Shown here: piece by piece, positions 24,516 to 37,400 of the stretch
Position numbering within the stretch: the first letter of the stretch is position 1
Layout: every line of letters starts with the position of its first letter
Assembly: GCA_907165065.1 (NCBI GenBank)
Contig: OU015532.1
Coordinates: 32,163,339 to 32,227,338 of the forward strand
Direction of reading: 5' to 3'
Length of the DNA stretch: 64,000 nucleotides
Source: Caprimulgus europaeus
Lineage: Eukaryota > Chordata > Aves > Caprimulgiformes > Caprimulgidae
The notes under the pieces: generated by a model
The model's input: only the letters and a program-made list of their open reading frames with translations
Told to the model about the DNA's origin: nothing
The model's database searches: none
Program-made: the position numbers and the translations under genes

Positions 24516-26012
24516 AGGAATAATAGTATGTGAATGACTCAGAATTAATTATTTCCTCACACCACTAGTATATAGAATGTTTTTAAACAGCTGAGTTTTA
24601 GATCTTTGTTTCAAAATGAAAGCTCCTCCACACATTTGGTCAGTCCAAAAATGTTTTTTTTCCTTTGAGGCAGGAGAATGCAGGAGGGATTTTTTTTCCT
24701 TGACATTCTGTTCATCCCTTGCCTCCTGCTTATTATTCACCTTCAGGTGACATTAACTAAATTTATTATGGAATACAAACTGTAATAACATCAGTCTCCT
24801 TCTTGACAGTACTATTGCAATTGTCTTGCCAAAGTTTTATTCAGATTATTTGTTCTCCTTTACCCTAGTTTTTGTTAAATCTTTTTAAATTTTTGCTTAG
24901 TTCATTTCTATTACCTCTATACTTCTTATGTAAATAGTAATGGTGCAATTCTTTAGTGTGTGAATATGTTGGCTTGCAGTGGTACTTGATGTTGATCTTA
25001 ACAAAAGTAAGAATGCTTTCATTGTTTTCAGTAAGGAAAGGATTGTCCTGCAGTCTATCAGCTACATCAGATTCTGAAAAAAGAATATAATATATGAATA
25101 TCTGATCCTATTCATGCTGATAGGTGCTTCATATTCTAAAATATGCAGTTGCTGACATAAGGAACATGGAGATATATATGTCCTTTAAACTGCATGGACA
25201 TTGTGAAGGAAAGATTTCATCAGCCAAAAGCTGCCAGACAGTTTGAATGGAATTCCATTCTTCTGGAATTATATGAAATGTTTATAAATTTATTGATTGA
25301 TAATATTTGCCTTTTCTGTGTTAGTAAATACACATATGCAGGAGCCCAACTACTATATTATGCCAAGGACTACACAGGAAGCTATAACATGATGGAGAAC
25401 ATGATGAAAATGATGAATGGATATTCATGTTCTAAAACATAATGTGGACATTTGTTAATACACTTTTTTACCACTTAAGGAAAAAGTCCTTTGTAACTCT
25501 TTTCAAAATGACTGAGAGGGTTATCTAAAGCTTGCTTAATAGATTCCATGAGTTGTTAGCTAATGCACTTGCTTATGACGGATAAGACATCAGTTTCAAA
25601 TGGATGCTCTGTAAGATTCAAATACATGAAGTTATGATGTCATTCTCAGCTGAATCTGTTCATTCTGTATAAATAATTACATATTTGTTGGAGTGGAGCG
25701 AGGGTGTAACTCTATTTCTAAGTTTTTGAGGAATTCACATGGGAAATTAGATATTAGAGTTCTAGGATATGTCTGAATTGGGCAAGGACTTAAACTTGGA
25801 TTTATCACTGCCTGGGCAGTGTTCTAATCAACAAAATGCCTGAAAAAGAGAGGAGAGAATATTTAGGGGTTTTACTTTTTTCAGAGCAAATATTTGATCT
25901 TGATCTAGATAAAGGTTTTTTAAAAAGTTTCACAGAAAGTCTGTGTTGACCAAAAAAGGTCTGGTTATCATAAAATAAAGCTTTCCAATTAAAAAAAAAA
26001 AAAAAAAAAAAA
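24516..26012 (+). pseudogene. Possible retroposed transcript (3' end with poly(A))
   Basis: An AATAAA signal at 25974-25979 is followed 11 bases later by a pure A22 run (25991-26012). The run abuts GTATTAAGAG (26013-26022), and the same 10 bases occur at 24506-24515. This is the layout expected of a target-primed retrocopy with a target-site duplication. The enclosed sequence shows no recognised coding frame; the 82-codon frame at 25194-25442 is unremarkable. If real, the parent would be a non-coding RNA or a 3' UTR. Bird CR1 does not normally mobilise poly(A) RNAs, so this would be uncommon. Chance cannot be excluded. Confidence 0.3.
25991..26012. repeat. A22 homopolymer
   Basis: Pure run of 22 A, preceded by AATAAAGCTTTCCAATT. 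Confidence 0.95.
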
Positions 26013-27427
26013 GTATTAAGAGTATTTTTTAACAGAGTAATTGTTTACTTACTTACATCAGCTTTACAATGAAGTGTAACAACATTTTATTCACCAGCAT
26101 TTTACAGAATTTATAGGGAGAAGGAAAGCCAAGAAGTCCAGAATTCTTGGAAAGGTCTGGAAAATTAACTGGATAAAAACAGAAGTGGTGTTTTCAGCTT
26201 TCTTGAATATTTTTTTTTTACTGTCAGACTTCAGAAAGGGAAATTATACAGCCAGAAAAAGACTGGATTTCTACAGAATGTCATAGCTTTGAACAAAGAA
26301 TATGTGAAGAACTCATTCTCTGACAAGTGTGTTTAACTTCTTCTTTATGGACATTTATTTCTGAGAGAAGTTTTTGTCAGTTTAGACACACTGTTGAGCT
26401 GCATTCTACCCTGCATTTTCTCACCTGGGTTCAGCTGATACATGCAAATTTACTAATCCAGGGGGTTCTCTCGCATACCTGTACTCAAAGGTATTGTTTA
26501 AGTATTTCAAAGGTGAAACTGGACTGTCAGGAAAGCTTAGGATTCCTCAAATAACTTTCTGATCATGTATTTTCTTTCTAATCAAGAGCTACCTCCTTTC
26601 TATGCCTCATTATCATAGACACCGTTATATGTCATGTTAAACATTGATTTCCTACATTCCCATTTTAGGCAAATTGCTCTAGATGCTCAGCATTTAAACT
26701 TTGTGAAGATTGAAAATATTGCATCAGTAGGCCTTTATTCCCAGTGAAGATGTATGATAACATGGGTATAAAATGTTTAAATAATGCAGTTGCTGACTAC
26801 ATGTGCAACTTCATAGAAGAGTTTCTAATCACTTCCATTTTCTAGCATTTTAAGAAAGAGCGAAAAAGACAGAAATAACAAATAGTTAGCCTATTATCAA
26901 GAGATAAGGAAAATATATATTATATCTGCATATGTATTATGTGGTTTTTGAGTGGATAACAAAATAATCTTTTAGTAGTAGTATGAAAAAAGTGTCTATT
27001 TTGTTATGAGATCTTTTTAATCTGTACCAATTGGGGTTATTGAATTTTGGAATATTTTTAAAGTTAAATGAATTTTATGTACCTATTTAAACTACCCATA
27101 TCACATTAATGCCTTGGACTTAACACACGAATAACCTTAGAATTAAAATGATTTTTTTCCAGGGGATTTCTTAATGCTCTATGCAATTGTCTGGTAACCA
27201 GAAATAGAAGCTTTGAATGATAAAGTATACTGTACTTATATAAGCTTGTTTATCCATTTATTTGGCTTTGTGCTTTTCATATATTTAGTTAATATTCAGT
27301 TTTGATTTCACATTAATTGCTTTGCTTTTAAAGTATCAGACAGTTACTGGATAATTTCATGTACAAAGAGCTAAATAGTGTAATCGAACAGCAGAGGCTC
27401 TCTTTGAGAATGCTGCTGGAGTTTGGC

Positions 27428-27459
27428 TTACATGTCACATACTAGGCCATGACATGTAA
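27428..27459. repeat. Perfect 10-bp inverted repeat, 12-nt loop
   Basis: TTACATGTCA at 27428-27437 and TGACATGTAA at 27450-27459 are exact reverse complements. It could form a small hairpin in RNA from either strand. No U tract follows. Confidence 0.8.
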
Positions 27460-27536
27460 AATAGATGTCTCCCTCTGAAAGCTCGGCAGTGAGAGAACAG
27501 TCTTAAAAATGCGGGGAAGGGGAGTTATAGAAATTG

Positions 27537-27571
27537 AAAAAAAAGAAAAAAAAGAAAAGAAAAAGAAAAAT
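27537..27571. repeat. A-rich (AAAAG)n simple repeat
   Basis: Runs of A interrupted by single G bases. Confidence 0.85.
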
Positions 27572-29689
27572 TATAAGAACTGAGAAGTTACTGAAATAAA
27601 CAATTCAAAGGTGTCAAGTCAATATAAGTTTACATATTTTAAGGAATTTTTAATGCCAACAGACCACTGAATAAATTTTGTGAATCTCTTTCAATGTTTG
27701 AGAAATCCACTCTTGAATTCCAATTTGGTAACACTGCATTTTAGCAATCGTTGCAGTATAAAAATAAACTTCAGCAAGAATGCATCAGTTCAAACCAATA
27801 AGAAGCAATGGTGCTTTCTTCATGATAAATTGACACTAAAGCAAAATCTTGGCAATCTCCTATATTATTTAGAGAAGCAGTCATCAAACCAGGAGGGATA
27901 CAAAGAAAAATATTCTATACTGATGCAGAGATATTGCCAGTAATGGTGAATACAATTACTACCAAGGAATGCTGGGGAAATGCTTTTAAAACTCACATTT
28001 ATAAATCTTTGTTGCAAGTTGGGAGGAGGAGAGTAAAAAGAAACCAGACAATATTCAGATAACTGCTACTATTTATGGTGGTCTCATTATACTGCTACTT
28101 TTCTTATCTAGTGATGTTTTCTTATTGCTTTTTATGCAGCCACTGGATGTGCAATCAATTTTATTATAATTATCTTGTTTTTTACAAAAAGATCAGATTC
28201 TAATTTTCAAAATAATGTACTCTACCTTCATATTAATAATAAGAACAATAATCGTTCTATTTGCAAAACTAAAAGAGGAGGCTATAGGAAGTTTCTGGTT
28301 TTGTACTTTGTCAACAGTTGTCCGCTCTCCATTAAAATTTCTCCCTGATTCTTGTCAGCAACAGTCAACACAATGGAAACTTGCTGCACAGAGTATAAAT
28401 CTGTGTGCATGAGCTTCATATTATTTCTTTCCTAGATATAGACTAAGCAAGACAAACTATTGCTGTTCTGGTGTCTCCCTGGGGGCTGAAGATCAGGCAT
28501 GACAATGGGTAGAAAAGCTGCAATAGCAATGCTTGATATGATATTACAAATGGCAATCTCATTTTTTCTTCCATCTGAGTAATGCAGCAAGGATTTCCAA
28601 AATCCACCCTTCAAATTATTTTCTGGGTTGATTTTCTGGGTTGAGGGGAAGAAGATTGTATTTTTATTCTTTTATTTGTAATACTCTCAATAATGGCTAT
28701 TATAACTATTATTAATCAAAAGTCCAGATTTATATTTTACAAGCATTATTCAAAGTACTTAAACAGAATTTTATGTGGAACCCGGATACTCACATCACTA
28801 TTAATGTCCAGAAAAGGATTTTTTTTTTTTTTTGTGATAATATATCAGAATTAACTTTCTGTGAAATACAAAACCAGTAGAAATACTGATTATCATTCAT
28901 CATTTTCTGTGACTTTATCATAAGCCTCAACATATTTAATGACCTTCTTAAAGCACTACTATCTTGATTAATTTGTGTACAAATATTTTTTTAAAAATAA
29001 AGTATTTTTGTTCTGGTCCTTCTAAGTGAATTGAGGATATATGACCTCTAACATCCTGAAAAACAGAAAAATATTTATTGTGAATTATACAATTTTTTTT
29101 TTCAACTTCTATTATGAAAAATTATTTTTGGCAAGCCTGACATATGCTTTGGAACACTCTCTTTGACAATACAGAAGTCACAGAGTCCAACATTCACTTT
29201 CGTTGAAGGGTGATGAACTATTTGGCAAAACAATTAATTAAATTCGTCTGTGCAAGGGAACTGTAAGATATGTCTACCACAGTGATTCAGTGTAAACCTC
29301 ACCTTGTAACTGATCTCAGGGACATGGGAGACAGAGGACAAACAGGCATGGGGATACGTGTTGGAGAGGGTGCCCACAGCCCTCTTGCTCTTAATCGTTC
29401 TACCAGAAAAAATGGAATATTCAGGCCAAGGAAGGAAGTATTCTAGGATCCAAAGAACTATTCCATCCTCAAAGACCACCTCTTCTGTACTCTTTCTCTT
29501 GAGTAAATTCTTTCCTCTTTTTCCCTTCCAAAGAATCTAGCCTGATTCTTTTGCCAGATGCTAAAAGGAATACACATTTTCAAAGGAAATGGAAGTACCT
29601 AAGAATTTTCATAAAGTAAAAATACTGTTTCATAAATTCAGTACCAACTGCGCTGCAAATAACTACGCCTCTATGTTAACCTATTTAAA

Positions 29690-30292
29690 GGGGAAAAAGT
29701 TGATGCACAACAGCAATTGCAGACAGAGACAGGTATGAGAATATGAGAGAGAAACAACTCTGCAGACACCAAGGTCAGTGAAGGAGGGAGAGGAGGTGTC
29801 CCAGGCACTGTAGCAGAGATAGTGAAACCTAGTGAAGACCATGAGAATTTTATGGAAGACTGCCTCTAGTGGGAGACCTTACATTGGATCAGGTGAAGAG
29901 TTTGACAAGTCCTCCCTGTGAAGAGAGAGGAGCTGCAGAAATAGCATGTGATGAACTGACCACAATCTTCCTTCCCTCTCCCCCTGCACCATTGAAGAGG
30001 GAGAGGAAGACAATTTAGGAGTAAAGCTAAGCTCGGGAAGAAGAGAAGAGTGGGGAGAAAGTGTTTTAAGATTTGGTTTTATTTCTCATTTTCCTATTCT
30101 GATTTGATTAGTAGTATTTTTTTTTTTCCCCAAGTCAAGTATTTTTTGCCTGTGATGGTAATTGGTGAGTGATCTTTCCCTGTCCCTATGTTGAACCATG
30201 ATTGTATTTTCTCTCCCCTGCCCAGTTGAGGAGGGAAGTGATAGAATGGCTTTGGTGGGCACCTGCTGTCAAGCCAGAGTCAACACACTACA
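29690..30292 (+). mobile_element. Endogenous retrovirus 5' LTR (partial), plus strand
   Basis: Plus-strand LTR of the same avian family as 7150-7882. Shared landmarks are GCAATTGCAGACAGAGACAG (29719-29738), the AACTCTGCAGACACCAAGG segment near 29755 and the TTTAAGATTTGGTTTTATTT block (30064-30083). GAGTGATCTTTCCCTGTCCC at 30166-30185 and GAGGAGGGAAGTGATAG near 30228 belong to the family's 3' part. The LTR ends in ...CACTACA at 30292, immediately before a retroviral primer-binding site. The usual internal tandem array is reduced to about one unit here. The 5' boundary is indistinct. Confidence 0.75.
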
Positions 30293-30300
30293 GTCTTTTT

Positions 30301-30318
30301 TGGTGCCCAATGTGGGGC
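30301..30318 (+). promoter_or_regulatory. Retroviral primer-binding site, tRNA-Lys type
   Basis: The 18-mer TGGTGCCCAATGTGGGGC differs at two positions from the tRNA-Lys1,2 type primer-binding site, and both differences are CpG-to-TpG changes. It lies 8 bases after the LTR end, which is where minus-strand DNA synthesis would have been primed. It defines the orientation of the remnant as plus. Confidence 0.75.
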
Positions 30319-30548
30319 ATGAGGAATTCTAGATAAAGATAGTAACCGGGAGAGATAGTGGGCAAAATATGGACTGAACACAGCTAGAAACAGAAGAGCA
30401 GAATGACTGTGGGGAAATTTATGTTGTTGTAATTGTGGTGAAGGGACAAGGGGTGGATTGTGTGTAAATTGTCCAGTTTTGTGTTGTGATGATGTTATTT
30501 TGATTTTGGTGTAGGGAATTCTTTTTTGTTGCTATGGGTGAAGTTTGT
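30319..30548 (+). mobile_element. Retroviral leader remnant, no gag frame seen
   Basis: Starts GCATGAGGAATTC after the primer-binding site. No open frame with gag, pro or pol features follows: the element lost its coding interior. The boundary with the second LTR fragment is approximate. Confidence 0.5.
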
Positions 30549-30660
30549 GACCCTCAAGTTTTCTTATTTTTCTATTCCTCTCCCGCTTTCCCACCGAGGG
30601 TGGGAGAGTGTGTGAGAAGCTGTGTGATGCTTAGCTGGCTCGTGGTGTTAACCCACAACA
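30549..30660 (+). mobile_element. Second LTR 3'-end fragment, plus strand
   Basis: Contains TCTCCCGCTTTCCCACCGAG, GCTGTGTGATGCTTAGCTGG and the terminus GTTAACCCACAACA ending at 30660. This is the 3' end of the LTR type seen complete on the minus strand at 47945-48541, not of the LTR at 29690. No primer-binding site follows it, as expected for a 3' LTR or a solo fragment. Confidence 0.6.
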
Positions 30661-33600
30661 GGTTAGTTACTAATTAATATTTTTATTTTGGAAATTGTTA
30701 TTTTTGGAAAAAAAATCTTTCATGCCTTATATATTAGTTAAAAGCAATAAGATTTCCTTTTTTCTTTCTTCTTTTTTTTTAAAAAAAAAAAGTTCTCAGT
30801 GTTAGACACTTGAGAAATGTTCCAAGTTCAGGGTGTTGTTTTTCTTTCTAATCTGCATTGAGTTCAACTCATAACTAGGTGTGGGCTACAGTCAAAAAGC
30901 TAGCCACCTCTTAGGAACAGAGCTAGGAGCTTCCAAAACAAAAGATAATCCAAATAAATCAAAATTTTGGTTCTCTAGTCTTCACTGAAATAGAACCATG
31001 GTACCAGATGGCTGAGGTTTATGATGCCAGAGCCAGCATGAGGTTTCCCAGCAATGTTACATTTAGAAGCAGAAAAAGTTTCTTATGGATGTATGTAGAG
31101 CAAAGGAACTGGGAAGGGACATGGACGTTCTGTGGAGACAGACTAGAAAAAATTAGTGGAGCTTTGAGACAATGGGAGGACTTGGATTTAAGAGGAAGAA
31201 GAGTCCATAGGATTTCAGGCAACTGGTCATTCAGAGAATTACAGTGGTTTTCTCTAACAGGTCTAATGCTGAGAGACAAGAGTACATTTTCTCTTGCTCC
31301 CTATCACATGATGTAAGCTGGTTTTGCTCCACTAATATCACAGTAAATATTACTCTCAGGAGGAAGAAGTAGATCGTCAGTTATATAATAACTCTGCTGG
31401 AGGTCGATATATGCACTGAAAGCAGTCATTGTAGACCAAAACCTTTAAAAAACCTCACATATCTAGAATTTCAACTTCATCTAATGAAATACAAAGCAAA
31501 ATGTAAGTATTGAAAACCATCTTTCTTCAACAGTAAGCTCAAATTTAAATTACCTCCAAGTATTGTTTTTAAAAAAAATATATTTTGGCTTCCCTTTCTT
31601 TTCTATCTTGTAGAGGTGTTTGAATTTATCAGTAAAACAGCAGAGATTCTTTTCTTCACTTTAGACTAAGTGACTGCTGAACAAACAGTCAAAAATTTCA
31701 ATGCTCATGCCTAGCTTTTACACAGGTCCATACAGTCATTGCAATCCGATATTGATGTACATACTCTTAAATCTTTGAAATGGCATCCCTATATTAATGA
31801 GCAAGGAATAATCTGAGTCTATCCAGATGGCAATAGTTGAAGTATTTTGGAGAATATTTCACATTCAAGATGAATTTATAAATCACATGATTTGGGTTGA
31901 GTTTAGACTCTTGCTTTTTTCACCATAATAAATGACGCTTCTGAACTGGAGGTTTGTAACTGCAGTTCATTTGAAAATCTTCTTAAACAGTAATTTACTT
32001 TTAGTAATGCAAGCCATTTACACAAGCACACACACATGAGTATGCACACTAATTATAGGATTTCTTTGCAGCACTAAATATCCGAATGTAAAATCTGAGT
32101 ATTTGTCAGAGCTGTGTCTGGTTTTCTCAGTAAAACAGTAACATTTCCTTAAAAAAGCAGAAATATTGCTAGTAATTCCTTTTCCAAAAGAAAAATAAAA
32201 TTGTATTTCTTTTGAATATTAAACATTGCTCCATGATGTTTATGCAAGTAGATAATTATGCAATAATTCCATATTAATTTAAAATTATATGTATATATAA
32301 ATTACTATCAACATCAGGTGAAGTGAAATATGTACTTTAGTATAAATACAAGGATAAAATGGAAGGTTAATTGAGTCTATCATTGCAGTCAACAGTCTCA
32401 TATCTTATAAAAGAAATGGAGGAAATACAGATTGGTATCATCATTCTGTTTTCATTGCTGCATTGTCTGCTCTTCTCCTTTGCTATCCTTATTCATTTGT
32501 GATGACCTGGATGTTAGTCCGTATTCTGCTGAAGAATTATCTGTTCCACCTACTTAATGAATCTAGAAAAATATTATTTTATAACCTATTTGAAGCTCCC
32601 TGACTTAACTTTGATTTATGCTTTCATTTTCTCTTTATAAAAGTAGGATGTCTCTATAGGTAAGTGTACTTTCACCTTCTAAGAAGACTTAAAAGATTAC
32701 TTGGCAGCAATGTTACTGGCTCATGAGACAACAGTAACCATTTTTCTGTTAGATCACAGGCTGTAACATGCAGGTATTAGGAATCCACGTAATAGCCACT
32801 TCTATCTAAATGAACACTTGTGCTCTCTGCCGTAGAAAATGGTAAAAGTAATCCTCAACATCCCAGAAATATCATTTCTACAGCTTCAAAAGTAAATGTA
32901 TGGAGAACACAATTGATGTGCTTCGTTCTGCTTTCGGAGAATGAAGTTGATGGAAACTGCTGGAAAAGCTTCAATATCTTCATCTCAAAGGAAGGCAGGA
33001 GGAAACATTTGGATCCTTAGATGTAGCTGGTATTCTTAATCCTTTCTCAGTTGTTGCTGAAATGAAGATTCTCTAGGGAGAATCAAGACATGGGTGGATA
33101 TATCTGCCTGAGGAGATTTAACACAACTGTACTGCCTGTGAAAATAGATGTATAGAACAGAAGGACCTAGTAAGAGGTATATGATTGCTACAAATCTACA
33201 GTGAGAATGAATAACTACACAGTAAGACTCAGCAAAATATAGGCACAGCTGTTTAAAAATTGACATTTCCCATCTTCATCATACCAACAGATGTCAGATT
33301 TCATTAGGCAGCAGCCTGAAAGCCCTGAACAATCAGAAGCTGAAATATCAAGGGTCTACATTTTTACCTGTCTTGCATGCTTTGACTGCCAAGATATCAC
33401 AAGTAGCTGAATGAGCTGACTTTCAATATAATTTCTTGAGAATTAATCAAAATGACACTAAAGGAGGACTTGCAAAAATAAGTTCAAGTTTTGAAGTTAT
33501 TTAGAACCTGAACCTCCCTGAAGGTTCCTTTTTTTTTTTAATCTCTTGGAAGGAAACCTTATTGAAGGTAAAGCTCCATGCATCACCTGGGTCAGACTAA

Positions 33601-33700
33601 TGGCTTTGACTTAGTTCTTTGAGCTGGGACCCAGAATCAAACAGACTGGACTTTTGAACTTTGAACAAGATAATCAACAATAGATCGTTGGTCCAGTCAA

Positions 33701-33737
33701 GTATATATATATATTTAAAAAAAAAAAAAAAAAAAAA
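33701..33737. repeat. (TA)n plus A21 tract
   Basis: ATATATATATAT followed by TTTAAAA and a pure A run ending at 33737. No AATAAA precedes it at a suitable distance, so I do not read it as a retrocopy tail. Confidence 0.85.
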
Positions 33738-34393
33738 TCAAGGCTTTCTCATTCTGTACCTTATGTCACTTTCTTTCAGTCAGTAACTGTAAATCTGTTT
33801 GGTTTTGATCTGATGTTGTATACTTTTTTATTGATCTATCCTGAATGCAATAAAATTGAAGCTATTTAAAGAGTCTGATAAAATTGAAAACTCAAAGCCA
33901 AATATAAATTAGCTTCGTAAAATAAGGAGCTCTGCTCACATATATAAACTCAGGAAAATTTTGATTTAAAAGTCCTTCCCTTTTCATTAATGACACGCAC
34001 TTGCATAAAGCACTATTTCAATTTTTCTCATTTTCAGTATTCCCCTTACTTTCATAATCCTTGAAATAATTTTGCTTTCTCCAACATCTGTTCTAAAAGT
34101 TGTACCACTTCATTAAACTTATTCAACAACAGTGATGCAAATTTTAAGAACTATGATATACCTGCTTTGTCTTTGTAGACAGGAGCATTTTCTACTGAAA
34201 ATAAATAATGAATTCAGTGTGAAAATTTAGATTTATTTCACTCTTTCCCCCACACCTACCCAAATCCTTTCTTTCCTTCAGAAGCTGTAATCAGCCTGAA
34301 GATCCTCACCTGCAAAAAGGAGGAAAGGAATGAATACTCACAACAATGCTCCTTCACTTAAAAGAAGTTTCCTAGATGACCTAAAGGATTTTC

Positions 34394-34426
34394 ATTTATC
34401 TATCTATCTGTCTATTTATTTATTTT
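34394..34426. repeat. (TATC)n/(TATT)n tetranucleotide repeat
   Basis: ATCTATCTATCTGTCTATTTATTTATTTTT; short and interrupted. Confidence 0.85.
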
Positions 34427-37400
34427 TACTGAAGGTAAAGTTATAGATCAAGTAATGATAATTTAGTTTGCATCTTTTCTCAAGACTTTAATCTGAGATA
34501 CCAAAGTGCCATATAAACAAAAATGCAACTCAAAGTCATTGCTGTAGTGTACATATTTCACAGAGGGATAAAATCTGAAGAACAAAACTTAAATTCTCAT
34601 TTCTAGAGCTCATTCCTTAGCTTTACGTAAAATCAATATTTCAGAAGACAGAAGACTTGCAGGTACCATGAAGATGAAGGAATAGTTGAATACAAGTGCT
34701 GAGGAACTTTGTTTTGGATTTTTAAAGATATGTTTATTTATTTTTTTTTTTTAACATGAAACCTGCTCTAGCAGATTTCAGGATTACTCCAGTTTTCAGG
34801 ATAACTTTTTTCAAGATAATATGTATTTGACTTTTTTTATTCTGCTCAGCTTCTTCTCCTTGGTTGTACTGGTTATATAATATTTTATTAGCAACATCGT
34901 CTACTTTTGGCTGTTATTGGGAGGTCACACATTCCAAATCATGATTTCAATAAAAGAACAACTAGGAGGATGAAATGGACTGTAAAGGAAAAAAAAATAA
35001 TCAAAATCCCTCAAGTAATTTGGTGAATCTTCTACATGGATTAACAGTGTATGTTTGTTATTTGTTATGTGTTTCTCAGTGTAGAGAACATCCTATCCTG
35101 TAGTTAATTCACTATGTCCTTCCTTCCTGTGGTCAGTTCTGTCTAATTTTTGAATTTATGATGTAGAGATGTAGTCATAAATATAACTGTAAATATACAT
35201 TAATAAAAATTAAATCTTTTCCTCAGTGGCTATGTCCTTTCAGTAGACTAGAGAGAGAGAGGAAGCTGACAGGGGAGAAACACCCTCAAAAATTACAGAA
35301 TGGAAACTTAAATGATAGATAGAAAAAAGAACAACATGAAGAAAGAGGATATCTATTGTATTTTTTAAAACTGTTTATACTTTCATGTGACAAGTAACCT
35401 TATAACTTACTTCTGCCTGAATTGAATCAGTGATAGCAGCAAAGCTAAAAGAGTGGCATTTTTATGAAGACTATGATGATAACAGAGAATTAGAAGTGTA
35501 GAATAGAATAAAAGACTGATAAAATAGATTGTAAGTTTGGAAATAGTAGTGCTTTCTCTTATTACAAGCAGGATGCTGCCTACAATAATATCCAAGGAAC
35601 TAAGATTTTGTAGAATTTGTGTAAACTAGCATACTCCATTTCCAACATAGATGTTAATTTTTTTTTTTTTTTTTTACAGTGGAGACATAAATAATATAGA
35701 TGATAAATTGCCTAATTGGAGTAGGGGGGAAAGGAGGGATTTGTGTAGGAAAGGTCTGTTAATAATCCTAGTGGGGGCATGCATCATTTACGAGCCTGTC
35801 CTAAAAAAGGTACGGTACTAAAGATAGATACTAGGGGTGATGGCAGTCTGAGAAGTGTCAAATGATAAAATGGAGGTAAAAACAAACATCAAAGCTAATT
35901 ACAACCAGCAAAGCTGCAGTGGCTGTACTACCTCGTACAGGAGTTCACCGAGGCTACAAGCTGTTTTTTTTCCAAACTCTTAATGCATTTAGTGTACTGT
36001 AAAATTTAATGGGCATGTTAAAACTAATGGGAAAATAAAACCTGATTTTTTTGTTTTCCTAAATAAATGTTTTCTCTTCTCCTGAGCACCAGCTAAAAGA
36101 AGAGTAAGTAGAGGAGAGTTGATAAAAAGACATCTTCAAAGTTTCTAACATGAAGTTCTATGTATGGCAGTCTCTTGGTAGTTCAAGAAAAAAATGTTTT
36201 CCACTGTGTTTCATTTAAAATAGGTAATCTGAAACTGTTACATCTTGAATGAGCTACATTGCTGGATTGCATAAATAAAAAAATGATGTGTGATAAAAAA
36301 GCAAAAGTATTTTTTTGACAAGCATATGAGAAACCATATCAAGTTACCTAATTTAAGTAGTCTCATTTGAGCTGGTTTGCTAATGATAATTGTAATTATT
36401 TTTTCACATCCAAACATGGAATATTCATTTCAGGGTAATTTTTCTGCTTTGAATTGAAAACCCCTAGAGTATTCTAGCTTTAACACAGATTTAATTCATT
36501 CCAAAGTGAAAATTTTATTTGAGAATTGTGTGTTTAATCAACTTCTGCAGCAGCCTGTATTTGAATGGATATCAGAGAAAAAAACAAACTTCCTTGTCAT
36601 TTTTTTAGGTCTTTTGAATGGTTTTCATTCAGTGTCTGACCTATAGGACACATCAAAACTGAATAATTTACATAACAAAACAAAGACAACAGGGTTAGAG
36701 GAGATGTATGATTTTTACAATAGGGAACATTCAGGGACATGTCTCAGTATGTAAGACATCTTCCTTAATGTTAAGGAGGATTTTTTTTTTCTTATTTTTC
36801 ATTGCAAGTAAGTGAGCTCAAAGATGTGAGAAAACAAATGAGATTCTAGAAAAAATGAAACTTTGAGTACATGCTAGATAGGAATTAACTGTTTTCTTTG
36901 CTCCTTGGGATTTTTTGTGGACCTCAGGGAAGGAACATTCTAGGAGGTTGCCTTAGCAACACTGTACTTTGGTAATTGCATTAGTCAGAAAATGGAAAGC
37001 CCTCAAAATACCATACAAAATCACAGAAAATCACAAGACCAAAATTATCACCTGTAGAGAGGCCTTTTTTTACTAGAACTTGGATCTTCTCTTTCTCAGA
37101 CAGTCTTTGGTGGAAGCTTGTTATTGTTACACAAGTTCCCCAGTTGGAAACAGGTGCAAATTTCCATATTAATGTATCCTCTATCTGAACGCACCCTTGA
37201 ATAGATGTGGCACGGAGTTCAGGGAACGAGTTTCATTTCTTCAGTCTTGCCTCTAGACTTACCACAGGGAAAGCGTGAGTATACAGTGCTGCAGGAATGT
37301 CTTTCTCATTGCCTGTGGAAGAAGGTGAAAATCTGAAGGGAAAGCCCTCCACTTCTATAGCAGAAAAGGAATCAAAGGAACATCTCAACCTCCTTTGGAC

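Larger units (their letters stand above)
19346..29689. other. AT-rich non-coding DNA, mostly unique
   Basis: No gene seen. Holds a possible retrocopy with poly(A) tail and flanking direct repeats (24506-26022), T runs (20954-20970, 22565-22580, 28820-28834), an A/G simple tract (27537-27571) and a perfect inverted repeat (27428-27459). The 87-codon plus-strand frame at 27680-27943 and the 100-codon minus frame at 22330-22632 show no recognisable features; the latter crosses a poly(T) run. Confidence 0.55.

Noticed and set aside
31008-31316. 102-codon plus-strand frame with an overlapping 86-codon minus frame
   Set aside because: No motif, no promoter or splice context, and frames on both strands; length is compatible with chance in 64 kb.
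33701-33737. A21 run as a second retrocopy tail
   Set aside because: It follows a TA dinucleotide tract with no AATAAA, and only a 7-base match to possible flanking repeats was found.
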